Origin: Ruminococcaceae bacterium UBA5295
Lineage (GTDB): Bacteria > Bacillota > Clostridia > Oscillospirales > Acutalibacteraceae
Reading direction: 5' to 3'
NCBI GenBank assembly: GCA_002411365.1
Contig: DHSD01000030.1
Coordinates: 206,523 to 260,232, forward strand
Length of the DNA stretch: 53,710 nucleotides
Positions within the stretch are counted from its first letter, which is position 1. Every line of letters begins with the position of its first letter. This document shows, one piece after another, positions 26,636-34,816 of this stretch. The notes beneath the pieces were generated by a model, which did no database searches, was not told the origin of the DNA, and saw only the letters and a list, made by a program, of their open reading frames with translations. Position numbers and translations under genes: made by a program.

Positions 26636-27005
26636 TCTGTTCTTCCTCCCTCATGATTTTTTCAAGAAGCTCTTTTGTGTGCTGGCCATCATAGCCAAGC
26701 TGGTTCATTTTAAAAAGGAATTCGTGGACTAAATCTGCCGCAAGGCTGTTTTTAATCTGCATGATTTTATCTTCATCCTCTGTTACAAATCTTCCGCTGG
26801 TGCGTTGCGAATATATAAGGCCGTTGCTTTCAAGCTGCAAAAGCGCACGCTGCATCGTGTTTGGATTAACAGCAGCCTCCGCGGCAAGCTCACGCACAGA
26901 CGGCAACTTTGAACCCGCCGGGAAAATTCCAGAAGCAATCATTATCTGTATCTGCTCCATAAGCTGTGTGTAAATTGGCCTGTCTGATTTTAGGTTCCAT
27001 GGCAT
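26628..27005 (-). CDS. GntR-family (YtrA-type) transcriptional regulator
   Basis: A 125-residue regulator with an N-terminal winged helix (DRPIYTQLMEQIQIMIASGIFPAGSKLPSVRELAAEAAVNPNTMQRALLQLESNGLI, about 7-63). A short helical C-terminal dimerisation tail follows instead of a ligand-binding domain, which defines the YtrA subfamily. Such regulators repress their own ABC-transporter operons and are relieved by antibiotics. The ATG at 27,005 has GGAGG 8 bases upstream; a GTG at 27,014 overlaps that site. It sits inside the operon between the two transporter pairs, and the palindrome at 28,740-28,781 over the operon promoter is its likely operator. Confidence 0.9.
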   Translation of the reverse strand: MPWNLKSDRPIYTQLMEQIQIMIASGIFPAGSKLPSVRELAAEAAVNPNTMQRALLQLESNGLIYSQRTSGRFVTEDEDKIMQIKNSLAADLVHEFLFKMNQLGYDGQHTKELLEKIMREEEQNG

Positions 27006-27075
27006 ACCGGTCACCTCCGTTGCTGTGGCTGTTCAAAAATGGTGCAATCGTCTGCGGTAAATTCAACCCTTTATT

Positions 27076-27795
27076 TCAGCAAAGGTCTTTTCTGCGGAAA
27101 GCAACTGCTCCGGCAATAAAGAACACAAGCGTTGTCACTGCTGAAACCATGAGCGGCTTCTGGAAAGACGTCACAGAAAGTTTTCTAATTGTCGCAAACT
27201 GTGCTTCAAGCAGATAAGACTCAAATTTTTCAAGGTGCAGTAAAACCAGAAAATACTGCATAAGGTAAAATACGCCGTAGTAAAAGAAAATTGCAAGCCC
27301 GTTGCGCCTGAAAAGGACTGTGAAGAAAGCCGACATTGTAATGCATGCAGCATAAACTGCGCACGAAACGCCAAGGCGCATGAAAAAATTATTTAGCAGG
27401 CTCGAAGTAAATTCTGCGTCATGTTTAAGGAATATAAACATGCTTCCAAAATAAGCTGCGAGCACAACAGCCGCCAAAATCATGCAGAGCAAAATCGATG
27501 TGATAAGCTTTGCAGTAAAAAGCAAAGTCCGGTTCGTTCCATATGAAGCCGTATTTTTTAAAGTATGGAACTGAAATTCCTCTGAGAAAACAATCTGCGT
27601 AACCATTGGAAGTATAATCACAGGATATTCCAGCAACATAACTGCAAATTGCACCGAAGAACTCATGTTGCCTAACATTCCGCCTCTCATAGCATAATTC
27701 ATGAGAAAGCACAAAGCCGCAAGGCCGGCCACTAAAATGTAAAAATACACCCTGTGAAATGTCTTATAAAAATCCGCATGAATAAGTTTAGCCAT
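27076..27795 (-). CDS. ABC-2 type permease
   Basis: A 239-residue membrane protein with about six spans. It starts with a short cytoplasmic helix (MAKLIHADFYKTFHR) typical of BcrB/lantibiotic-immunity type permeases. FSEEFQFHTLKNTASYGTNRTLLFTAK (about 70-96) is the conserved cytoplasmic coupling element after the second span. It overlaps the split ATPase gene upstream by 8 bases and is its cognate membrane subunit. About 70 bases separate it from the GntR gene that follows in the operon. The substrate is unknown; immunity or bacitracin-like export is the family precedent. Confidence 0.82.
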   Translation of the reverse strand: MAKLIHADFYKTFHRVYFYILVAGLAALCFLMNYAMRGGMLGNMSSSVQFAVMLLEYPVIILPMVTQIVFSEEFQFHTLKNTASYGTNRTLLFTAKLITSILLCMILAAVVLAAYFGSMFIFLKHDAEFTSSLLNNFFMRLGVSCAVYAACITMSAFFTVLFRRNGLAIFFYYGVFYLMQYFLVLLHLEKFESYLLEAQFATIRKLSVTSFQKPLMVSAVTTLVFFIAGAVAFRRKDLC

Positions 27796-28719
27796 TTTCT
27801 TTCCCCTCCACCAGATTTACAAAATACTGTTCCAGGTTTATGCCCGACTGATACACCTGTGAAACCATGACGCCATTTTCTACAAGCGCTTTTACAGCAG
27901 GAGCCGGATCGTCGACTTTCTCATTTACATGGACTGTATGTTCATCGGCTACCTCTATATTTTTGAACTGAAAATTATTTTTCAGTATCTCGGAGGTCCT
28001 GTCTGCGCTGTCAGACACAATACAGAGAAACGACCTGCATTTTTCTTTGAGGTCTTTTGCGGAAATGTGCTGCACAAGACGCCCACTGTTGATAAAGCTA
28101 TATGTAGTTGCAATCTGTGAAAGTTCGCCAAGTATATGGCTTGAAATCAGAACAGTTGTCTTTTTTTCGCGGTTCATTTTCAGGATAATGCTGCGGAAAT
28201 CCTTAATGCCCATCGGGTCAAGGCCGTTTATCGGTTCGTCGAGGATGAGGATTTCCGGATTATCCATTATGGCAAGCGCAAGACCGAGGCGCTGTTTCAT
28301 GCCGAGTGAAAAGCCTTTGAATTTTTTTCTGCCTGTGCCTTCGAGGCCTACAAATTGGAGGGCACGTTCCACACACCCTTTATCTTTATTCCCGCGCTGG
28401 ATACGGTAGTATTCGAGATTCTCCCTCGCCGTAAGGTAAGGGAAAAGGCCCGGCGTCTCTATCATTGTACCCTGTGTCTGCGCGCCAGCCCAAGGTGCTG
28501 TTCAGAGCCCTGGCCAAAGATTTCTATTGTGCCGCCAGTGGCCGGTGTAAGGCCGCTTATCAACTTTAGCAGCGTTGTTTTTCCTGCGCCGTTCCTACCT
28601 ACAAGGGCATAGATATCACCTTTGTTTACCCTCATGCTCAGCCCCGCAACAGCGGCAGATTTTCCATAATATTTGCTGACATTCTTCATCTGAATGACAG
28701 TCTCACCTATTTCAGCCAT
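27788..28719 (-). pseudogene. BcrA-like ABC ATPase gene split into two frames with an ATGA junction
   Basis: The first frame (28,719-28,462) encodes Walker A ALVGRNGAGKTT and ends at TGA. The second (28,465-27,788) starts with ATG in MIETPGLFPYLTARENLEYY. It carries the signature FSLGMKQRLGLA, Walker B ILILDEPINGLDP, the switch SSHILGE and the extra C-terminal domain of the bacitracin-exporter class. In intact homologues the MIETP-type segment lies inside the protein, so one base seems to be missing between about 28,466 and 28,490. The stop and the new start overlap as ATGA, so coupled translation into two pieces is possible, with only a weak CAGGG ribosome site. It could also be an error or a genuine mutation. 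Confidence 0.82.
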
Positions 28720-28739
28720 TTTTTCGCCCCCACTTGTAT

Positions 28740-28781
28740 TAGTGTATTATTGTATTACGTATCTAATACAATAATACACTA
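28740..28781. promoter_or_regulatory. Perfect palindrome, likely GntR operator
   Basis: TAGTGTATTATTGTATTA (28,740-28,757) and its exact reverse complement (28,764-28,781) flank the 6-base centre CGTATC. It lies over the -10 region of the operon promoter, 21 bases from the first gene. The outer AGTGTA/TACACT ends echo the half-sites reported for Bacillus YtrA, although the spacing here is larger. It may therefore hold two overlapping operators or an operator plus cruciform. Confidence 0.75.
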
Positions 28782-28798
28782 GTTTTTTTATTTGTCAA
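28771..28798 (-). promoter_or_regulatory. Promoter of the GntR/ABC operon
   Basis: TTGACA (28,793-28,798) and TATTAT (28,771-28,776) on the minus strand with a 16-base spacer. The -10 box is inside the palindrome, so a bound regulator would block polymerase. Confidence 0.7.
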
Positions 28799-28821
28799 GC
28801 CTTCAGATGAAAATTTGGCAT

Positions 28822-28853
28822 AAAAAAAGCAGCCCCGCGTTTTGCAGAGCCGC
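28822..28853 (-). terminator. Terminator after the HD-domain gene
   Basis: On the minus strand GCGGCTCTGC and GCGGGGCTGC (28,844-28,853 with 28,829-28,838) pair over 10 bp with G-U wobbles around a 5-base loop, followed by seven Ts. Confidence 0.75.
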
Positions 28854-28878
28854 TTTCAGCAAGCCATGTGGAATATAT

Positions 28879-29466
28879 TTACCTGTGCGGCACTTCAGAC
28901 GTGCCTTTTTCACGAAGATATGTACTTTCAAGGTCAGAAAGGTGCAGCTTTACAGCAAGCGGATACTTTTCATACGCCTGGCTCACGGCAAAGCTTCCTC
29001 CGCGGGCGGCGTCGTCAAAACCGCCCATATGCCAGCGTATCGCCACGGCTTCCTCAACTTTCAGGCGCATAAAACGCTCAATGAGAAAAACTGACTTCTC
29101 GCCATGGCCATAAGGAAAACGGTCGTCGATAGTGTAATACAGGCGTTTTTCCCACTGGCCGGTCTCCTCGTTTTTAAAGTTGCGTGTGCTCTTTTTGTAA
29201 AACTGTGCCTTGCATATATCATGCAGGAGCGCACATATTGCGAAACTCTCTTCATTATCGACCGACGGGTCAAAATGCTTTTCGCGCAACACATGGTACA
29301 CGTTCACACTGTGCTGCACAAGGCCGCCAAGGCATGCGCAGTGATACCTTGTGCTGGCAGGCGCTATAAAAAAATCCGTTTTCTGAAGCCACGCAAGCAG
29401 CTCCGCGGAACCAGCACGTTTTATCTTTTCCTGATAGATTGCTTCGAACTCTTCCCTGTAGCCCAT
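28879..29466 (-). CDS. HD-domain metal-dependent hydrolase
   Basis: A 195-residue cytoplasmic protein with the HD superfamily ligand set in order: His52 (GGLVQHSVNVY), His82-Asp83 (ALLHDICK), His121 (GHGEKS) and His146 (RWHMGG), with a late Asp in HLSDLESTY. HD proteins of this size hydrolyse nucleotides or phosphate esters; the substrate cannot be deduced. The ATG follows GGGAGGAATT and lies just downstream of the acc/fab operon terminator, so some readthrough from that operon is likely. A terminator at 28,822 closes the gene. Confidence 0.85.
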   Translation of the reverse strand: MGYREEFEAIYQEKIKRAGSAELLAWLQKTDFFIAPASTRYHCACLGGLVQHSVNVYHVLREKHFDPSVDNEESFAICALLHDICKAQFYKKSTRNFKNEETGQWEKRLYYTIDDRFPYGHGEKSVFLIERFMRLKVEEAVAIRWHMGGFDDAARGGSFAVSQAYEKYPLAVKLHLSDLESTYLREKGTSEVPHR

Positions 29467-29478
29467 TAATAATTCCTC

Positions 29479-29514
29479 CCAAAAAATCCGGGAAGCCTAC
29501 TGGCCGCCCGGATT
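29479..29514 (-). terminator. Terminator of the fatty-acid operon
   Basis: On the minus strand AATCCGGG (29,507-29,514) and CCCGGATT (29,485-29,492) pair perfectly around a 14-base loop that itself can form a short GGCC/AGCC-type pairing. Four more Ts follow directly after accA. Confidence 0.75.
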
Positions 29515-29518
29515 CCTC

Positions 29519-30343
29519 TCAATTTGCATGGTTCGTTGTATTTTGTTTTACAGTTATATACGTATCTGCCCCGAACTTGCGGAAACGGTCATAGCGTTTC
29601 TGCAGAAGCTCTGTCTCATCTTCAGATAGTTTTTGCTGCAGCGATTTGTATAAATCTGCTTTAATTGATTCATAAACATCTGAAAAATTAGAGAAGTCTT
29701 TAGGCTCCGGAATAACGCGCTCAATCGCGTGAAACTGCAGCAGGTCATCAGCCGTAAGCCGCAGCGCCTGCGAAGCCTCTTTTACTTTTGATCTGTCTTT
29801 CCACAAAATGCTCGCGCATCCCTCCGGAGAAATCACAGAATAATAGGCATTTTCGAGCATCCACACCTCGTCGGCAACAGCCAGGCCGAGCGCTCCGCCG
29901 CTGCCGCCCTCGCCTATAAATACAGAGATAATCGGCGTCTTAAGCGTCATCATCTCCATCAGGTTTTCTGCAATCGACTGCCCTTCGCCTCGTTCTTCGG
30001 CAGAAATGCCGCAGAAAGCCCCGGCAGTATCAACGAAACAGATAACAGGCCTGCCAAATTTCTCAGCAAGCTTCATCTGGCGCAACGCTTTCCTGTACCC
30101 TTCAGGATGCGCAGAGCCGAAGTTGCGGTGCACTTTATCTTTTGTAGTGCTTCCTTTTTCCTGGGCAATAACCGTGACCGGCATTTCGTAAAGGCGTGCA
30201 ATGCCCGAAACAATTGCCGCATCGTCTCCAAAGCGGCGGTCACCATGCATTTCCATAAAATCTGTAAAGATATTTTGAATATAGCAAAGGCCTGTAGGCC
30301 TTCCTTTAGCACGTGAAGCTGCTACTCTTTCAAATGCTTCCAT
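29519..30343 (-). CDS. accA: Acetyl-CoA carboxylase carboxyltransferase subunit alpha
   Basis: With AccD it transfers the carboxyl group from carboxybiotin to acetyl-CoA, making malonyl-CoA. The 274-residue protein starts at ATG 30,343 behind AAAGGAGG; the longer open frame (to 30,511) lies inside accD. Crotonase-fold marks are GDRRFGDDAAIVSG, EKG, NFGSAHPEGYRKALR, VDTAGAFCG and GEGGSGGALGLAVAD, followed by ISPEGCASILWKD. It is shorter than the E. coli protein (about 319), as in many Clostridia. Last gene of the operon, overlapping accD by 14 bases. Confidence 0.95.
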   Translation of the reverse strand: MEAFERVAASRAKGRPTGLCYIQNIFTDFMEMHGDRRFGDDAAIVSGIARLYEMPVTVIAQEKGSTTKDKVHRNFGSAHPEGYRKALRQMKLAEKFGRPVICFVDTAGAFCGISAEERGEGQSIAENLMEMMTLKTPIISVFIGEGGSGGALGLAVADEVWMLENAYYSVISPEGCASILWKDRSKVKEASQALRLTADDLLQFHAIERVIPEPKDFSNFSDVYESIKADLYKSLQQKLSEDETELLQKRYDRFRKFGADTYITVKQNTTNHAN

Positions 30344-31211
30344 GCTCAGGCCTCCTTTGATGCAGCGACAGCAGCCGAGTAAGATATTCTTTCTGCTGTT
30401 TCCGCGGCACAATGTCATCAACAAAACCTTTTTCCAGAAGGAATTCGGCAGTCTGAAAATTAGGCGGGAGTTTCTGGTGCATATTCTGTTCAATGACACG
30501 CGGCCCGGCAAAGCCTATAAGCGCACCAGGCTCGGCGATTATTACATCGGCTTCCATGGCAAAGCTCGCTGTAACACCGCCCGTTGTGGGGTCAGTAAGC
30601 ACAGCCGTATAAAGGTTTCCACCGTCGCTGTGGCGCTTTACGGCAGCACTCGTCTTCGCCATCTGCATAAGCGAAAGTATGCCCTCCTGCATTCTCGCGC
30701 CGCCCGAAACGGTAAATCCTATAACTGGCAGCGAATGTTTTGTAGCATACTCAAACAGGCGAGTTATCTTTTCGCCGACGACAGTGCCCATGCTGCCCAT
30801 CATGAAGTTAGAATCCATTACAAACAGGCAGCATGGATAACCGCCTATTTTCGCGGTTCCGCACACCACAGCTTCATTTTCACCGCTCGCAAGGCGTGCA
30901 TGCCAAAGCTTCTTATCATAATTCGGGAATCCGATTATATTTTTGGAGCGCATATTTCCATCCATCTCTTCAAATGAAGCATCATCCGTGATAAGGCCTA
31001 TGCGCTGGCGGGCGTTCATTCGAAAATGGTATCCGCATTTTGGGCATACACGCGCATTTTCATTTAAGTCACCGGTGAGAAGGATTGCCTTGCATTTTGC
31101 GCAGGATATGCACATCTGATCCGGAATATCCGGCATGGAGTTCTTAATGTGGCTGTCATACCATTCCAGCGGGTTTTCCGGCTTTTGGAACAAACTTTTC
31201 GGCAGTTTCAA
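30330..31211 (-). CDS. accD: Acetyl-CoA carboxylase carboxyltransferase subunit beta
   Basis: The zinc-binding partner of AccA. The N-terminal zinc ribbon has Cys37, Cys40, Cys56 and Cys59 (CAKC ... CPKC). The carboxyltransferase core shows MGSMGTVVGEKITRL, SGGARMQEG and DPTTGGVTASFA, then IGFAGPRVIEQ. The length of 293 residues is standard. The start is TTG at 31,209-31,211, which overlaps the accC stop (TTGA), with GGAGG about 10 bases upstream. Translationally coupled with both neighbours, matching the fixed stoichiometry of the complex. Confidence 0.95.
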   Translation of the reverse strand: MKLPKSLFQKPENPLEWYDSHIKNSMPDIPDQMCISCAKCKAILLTGDLNENARVCPKCGYHFRMNARQRIGLITDDASFEEMDGNMRSKNIIGFPNYDKKLWHARLASGENEAVVCGTAKIGGYPCCLFVMDSNFMMGSMGTVVGEKITRLFEYATKHSLPVIGFTVSGGARMQEGILSLMQMAKTSAAVKRHSDGGNLYTAVLTDPTTGGVTASFAMEADVIIAEPGALIGFAGPRVIEQNMHQKLPPNFQTAEFLLEKGFVDDIVPRKQQKEYLTRLLSLHQRRPEHGSI

Positions 31212-32554
31212 TGTTTCTCACCCTCCAGTTTCCCCATGAAATCCGTGTGGTAGTTACCCGATCGGAATTCAGCACTCGCAAGTATTTTCCTATGCATTTC
31301 CTTGTTGGTATCTACGCCTGTAATTACAAGCTCGCACAGGGCAGCCTGCATTTTACGGATAGCTTCTTCCCTTGTTTGGGCATGGACAATAATCTTGCCA
31401 ATCAGTGAATCGTAGAATGGCGGGACTGTATAATCTTGGAACAGCGCGGTGTCAAATCTCACCCACGGCCCCCCTGGAATATGCAGAAGCGTGATTTTTC
31501 CGCTGCTTGGGCGGTAATTAAGATCAGGGTTTTCCGCATTTATGCGGCATTCTATCGCATGGCCGTGCGGCACAACATCATCCTGTGTAAAATTGAGCGG
31601 AAGCCCCGCCGCTATGCGTATCTGCCACTTGACAATATCAATGCCAGTCACCATTTCGGTTACCGCATGCTCTACCTGAAGGCGGGTGTTCATTTCCATA
31701 AAGTAAAAATTCTGCTTATCGTCAACAAGAAATTCAACTGTTCCCGCGTTTACATAGCCGGCTGCTTTTGCTGCGCGTATGGCACATTCGCCCATTTTTC
31801 TGCGTGTTTCAGGTGTAATGCCCGGCGAAGGGCTCTCTTCCAAAAGTTTTTGGTGTTTGCGCTGCACTGAACATTCACGCTCGCCAAGCACCACGGCATT
31901 TCCCTGCTTATCGCACAGAAGCTGCAGTTCCACATGTTTTGCAGGGTGAAGGAATTTTTCGAGGTAAACCGCACCATCGCCGAAAGCGTTGCGCGCTTCT
32001 GCTGATGCGGTACAGAAAGCATCCGAAAATTCGCCCATGGTTTTTACAAGGCGGATACCTCGGCCGCCGCCGCCGCTGCGCGCTTTAATTAAAAGAGGAA
32101 AACCGATTTTTTCCGCTTCTTCTTCAGCCTGAGCAAGATCTTTTACCTTCCTGCAGCCAGGTATCACCGGAACCCCCGCAGCCTCCATTGTCTGCCGCGC
32201 CATGTCTTTATCGCCCATCTTGGCTATAACGTTTGACGGCGGGCCAATAAACGCGATATTGCATTTTTCACACAGCGCCGCAAACTTAGCATTTTCCGAA
32301 AGCAGCCCGTAGCCGGGGTGGATAGCTCCGGCACCTGTCACTTCCGCTGCAGAAATAATTGCCGCCATGTTGAGATAGCTGTCTTTAAGCTGTGCCGGCC
32401 CTATGCAAATGCTTTCATCTGCAAGGCTTACATGAAGCGCGTCACGGTCAGCCTCAGAAAAAACCGCTACCGTGGCAATGCCCATCTCCTTGCATGCACG
32501 GATTATCCTAACGGCAATCTCGCCGCGGTTTGCAACCAGAATTTTTGAGAACAA
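31208..32554 (-). CDS. accC: Biotin carboxylase
   Basis: ATP-dependent carboxylation of biotin on AccB. At 448 residues it is family length. The N-terminal FSKILVANRGEIAVRI, the glycine-rich ATP-grasp loop ARSGGGGRGIRLV (about 160-172), KHVELQLL, GERECSVQRKHQKLLEE and MEMNTRLQVEHAVTE are all present. The TTG at 32,554 is preferred: it gives the family-typical start MFSKIL and has AAGGGG 8 bases upstream, whereas a GTG three codons earlier lies inside that site. It overlaps accD by four bases. Confidence 0.95.
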   Translation of the reverse strand: MFSKILVANRGEIAVRIIRACKEMGIATVAVFSEADRDALHVSLADESICIGPAQLKDSYLNMAAIISAAEVTGAGAIHPGYGLLSENAKFAALCEKCNIAFIGPPSNVIAKMGDKDMARQTMEAAGVPVIPGCRKVKDLAQAEEEAEKIGFPLLIKARSGGGGRGIRLVKTMGEFSDAFCTASAEARNAFGDGAVYLEKFLHPAKHVELQLLCDKQGNAVVLGERECSVQRKHQKLLEESPSPGITPETRRKMGECAIRAAKAAGYVNAGTVEFLVDDKQNFYFMEMNTRLQVEHAVTEMVTGIDIVKWQIRIAAGLPLNFTQDDVVPHGHAIECRINAENPDLNYRPSSGKITLLHIPGGPWVRFDTALFQDYTVPPFYDSLIGKIIVHAQTREEAIRKMQAALCELVITGVDTNKEMHRKILASAEFRSGNYHTDFMGKLEGEKH

Positions 32555-32566
32555 GGATTTCACCCC

Positions 32567-32986
32567 TTATTTTTTAGGCACTATGGCAAACGAAAGTTCA
32601 GCGCGGACCGCCAGTTTGCCGCCTACTGTGCCTTTGCCCTTTGCAAAGTAGAAAGGCGGGCGGCTCCTTGTCATGCTGCACTCAAACTCAATCGTATCGC
32701 CTGGGCGCACAGGATCTTTAAAGCGTACCTTATCAAGGCCGCCAAAAAGTGGTATGCTCCCTTTTACTTTATCGGCCATCAAGACACAACATGTCTGGGC
32801 CATCATTTCGCACTGTATAACACCTGGCACAATTGGCATACCTGGGAAGTGCCCCTGAAGAAACCATTCGTCGCCTTTAACGGTGTATTTCCCTATCGCG
32901 AGGTTGTCTTCTTTCAGTCCTGCCTCATCAATAAGAAGCATCGGTTCGCGGTGTGGAAGAATTTTCTTCAACTCTTCTCTGTTCAT
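32567..32986 (-). CDS. fabZ: 3-hydroxyacyl-ACP dehydratase
   Basis: Removes water from 3-hydroxyacyl-ACP to give trans-2-enoyl-ACP. The 139-residue hot-dog-fold protein opens with LKKILPHREPMLLIDE, has the catalytic His in LQGHFPGMPIVPGVIQCEMMAQ (about 56-77), and ends in the usual hydrophobic strand. The start at ATG 32,986 gives the normal family N-terminus, although its ribosome site (GGGGGA, 14 bases away) is poor; the frame stays open to 33,028. No FabA or FabM was seen, so unsaturated fatty acid formation must rely on other genes. Confidence 0.93.
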   Translation of the reverse strand: MNREELKKILPHREPMLLIDEAGLKEDNLAIGKYTVKGDEWFLQGHFPGMPIVPGVIQCEMMAQTCCVLMADKVKGSIPLFGGLDKVRFKDPVRPGDTIEFECSMTRSRPPFYFAKGKGTVGGKLAVRAELSFAIVPKK

Positions 32987-33060
32987 AAAGCATCGCCATT
33001 CCCCCGCGCAGGTTATAGTGTACGGCATACTCCGCGCGGGAAGGAGAAAGCCGTCACTGC

Positions 33061-33513
33061 TCAGCGCAGTTTAAAAAGCGTCTGGCCATATTCAACTACC
33101 TGCCCGTTTTCCACACAGACTTCGGCAATCTCACCATCCTGGTCAGCATTTATCTCATTAAGCAGTTTCATAGCTTCAATAATGCAGATGACATCGCCTT
33201 TTTTTACTGTGCTGCCAACCTTAACATAAGGCTCACTTTCCGGTGAAGGTGACGTATAGAAAACGCCGACCATTGGGCTTTTGATTTCTTTGTAATGCTC
33301 TTTTGGCTGCTCTGCAACACTTGCGGCCGCTGAAGCAACCGGTGCCGCCGCAGGCGGCGCCACTGCTCCTGCCGATATAACAGCAGGAACCGGCGGAGGA
33401 ACAGGCTGCTTTTTTTCCAGTTTAACCCTTAGCCCACCTTCAGAAACTTCAAGGCTTGCCAAATCTGCATCATCCATGATTTTGGCAAGGGAACGGATAT
33501 CTTCCAGTCTCAT
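33061..33513 (-). CDS. accB: Biotin carboxyl carrier protein of acetyl-CoA carboxylase
   Basis: A 150-residue carrier. An N-terminal helical region (about 1-35) is followed by a Pro/Ala-rich linker (38-75, many PVP and AAA stretches). The biotinyl domain has the acceptor Lys116 in IIEAMKLLNEI; the canonical Met after Lys-Leu is Leu here, a common variant. ATG 33,513 has GGATG 6-9 bases upstream. Located between fabF and fabZ, the usual Firmicute order. Confidence 0.95.
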   Translation of the reverse strand: MRLEDIRSLAKIMDDADLASLEVSEGGLRVKLEKKQPVPPPVPAVISAGAVAPPAAAPVASAAASVAEQPKEHYKEIKSPMVGVFYTSPSPESEPYVKVGSTVKKGDVICIIEAMKLLNEINADQDGEIAEVCVENGQVVEYGQTLFKLR

Positions 33514-33552
33514 ATCACGGCATCCTTTCGAATCTTAAATCCGTCTGCCCCA

Positions 33553-34785
33553 TTACTCTGCTTTGCCAAAAACGAGGCAGGCATTATGGCCGCCAAACCC
33601 AAGGCTTGTCGAAATGGCATAGTCGATATCAGCGTGCCGGGCTTTGTTCGGTACATAATCAAGGTCGCAATCGGGGTCAGGTTCTTTATACCCGATCGTC
33701 GGTGGAACAATGCCGTTTTTAAGAGCAAGTATAGAAGCAATAGCTTCAACAGCGCCAGTGGCACCAAGCATGTGCCCAGTCATGGATTTTGTTGAGCTTA
33801 TGAGCGCCGTATGTGCCTGCTCACCCAAAGACTTCTTAAAAGCAAGCGTTTCGGTTTTGTCATTAAGCGGTGTGCTTGTGCCATGCGCATTGATGTAGAG
33901 TTTCGCATCAGACGGGATTCCTGCTTCACTTACCGCCTGCTTTATGGCATTTGTAATGCCTTCTGCTTCCGGCTGTGGAGCAGTCATATGATAAGCGTCG
34001 TTTGTATTGCCGTACCCTAGTATTTCCCCGTAAATTTTAGCGCCGCGCGAAACGGCGTGCTCATATTCTTCAAGTATCAGTGCTGCGCCGCCCTCGCCCA
34101 TTACAAAGCCGCTGCGGCGTTTGTCAAACGGCATTGAAGAATTTTCAAGGTCATTTGTCTCACATAGTGCCATACAATTTGTAAAACCTGCAATGCCTAT
34201 GCCTGTTATGCATGCCTCGGCGCCGCCGGCAATGATGGCGTCTGCTGAATCGTTCTGTATAGCGCGGTATGCTTCCCCAATAGCGTTAGATGAAGTGGAA
34301 CATGCCGTTACAATACAGAGCGATGGACCTTTTGCGTTATGTGCAATGGCGATATTGCCAACAGCTATGTTGGCAATCAGTTTCGGGATAAAGAACGGCG
34401 AAACACGCCGCGGACCCTTTGTGTTTAATTTGGTGCACTCTTCCACAAACGTAGAAATGCCGCCAACGCCAGAACCAACATAAACGCCAAGGCGCTCCGG
34501 AGCTATTTTGCCGCCGATACCGCTGTCTTCCATCGCCTGAGAAGCAGCAGCCAGAGCATACTGGCAGAAAAGGTCTGTTTTATGTATCATCGGTTTTTCC
34601 ATATAATCCGCCGGATGAAAATCTTTGACCTCTGCAGCTATCTTCACTTTGTAGTCAGCAGTATCAAACTTTGTTATCTGGCCTATGCCATTTTTGCCGG
34701 AAACGAGCCCATTCCAAAATGATTTTACATCATTTCCAATCGGGGTAATGACCCCCATGCCTGTCACAACAACTCTTTTGCTCAT
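33553..34785 (-). CDS. fabF: 3-oxoacyl-ACP synthase II
   Basis: Elongating condensing enzyme: malonyl-ACP plus acyl-ACP. 410 residues with catalytic Cys162 in VTACSTSSNAIG (most homologues have ACASG/ACATS there, so the TS pair is a mild variant). The two histidines are in NAHGTSTPLND (about 300) and KSMTGHMLGATG (about 337), and GFGGHNACLVF is at the end. It begins KRVVVTGMGVITPIGND. GGAGGAT precedes the ATG. It is the only FabF/FabB-type enzyme in the operon. Confidence 0.96.
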   Translation of the reverse strand: MSKRVVVTGMGVITPIGNDVKSFWNGLVSGKNGIGQITKFDTADYKVKIAAEVKDFHPADYMEKPMIHKTDLFCQYALAAASQAMEDSGIGGKIAPERLGVYVGSGVGGISTFVEECTKLNTKGPRRVSPFFIPKLIANIAVGNIAIAHNAKGPSLCIVTACSTSSNAIGEAYRAIQNDSADAIIAGGAEACITGIGIAGFTNCMALCETNDLENSSMPFDKRRSGFVMGEGGAALILEEYEHAVSRGAKIYGEILGYGNTNDAYHMTAPQPEAEGITNAIKQAVSEAGIPSDAKLYINAHGTSTPLNDKTETLAFKKSLGEQAHTALISSTKSMTGHMLGATGAVEAIASILALKNGIVPPTIGYKEPDPDCDLDYVPNKARHADIDYAISTSLGFGGHNACLVFGKAE

Positions 34786-34816
34786 TTATAATCCTCCAAA
34801 ACGGAAAGTACCTTCT

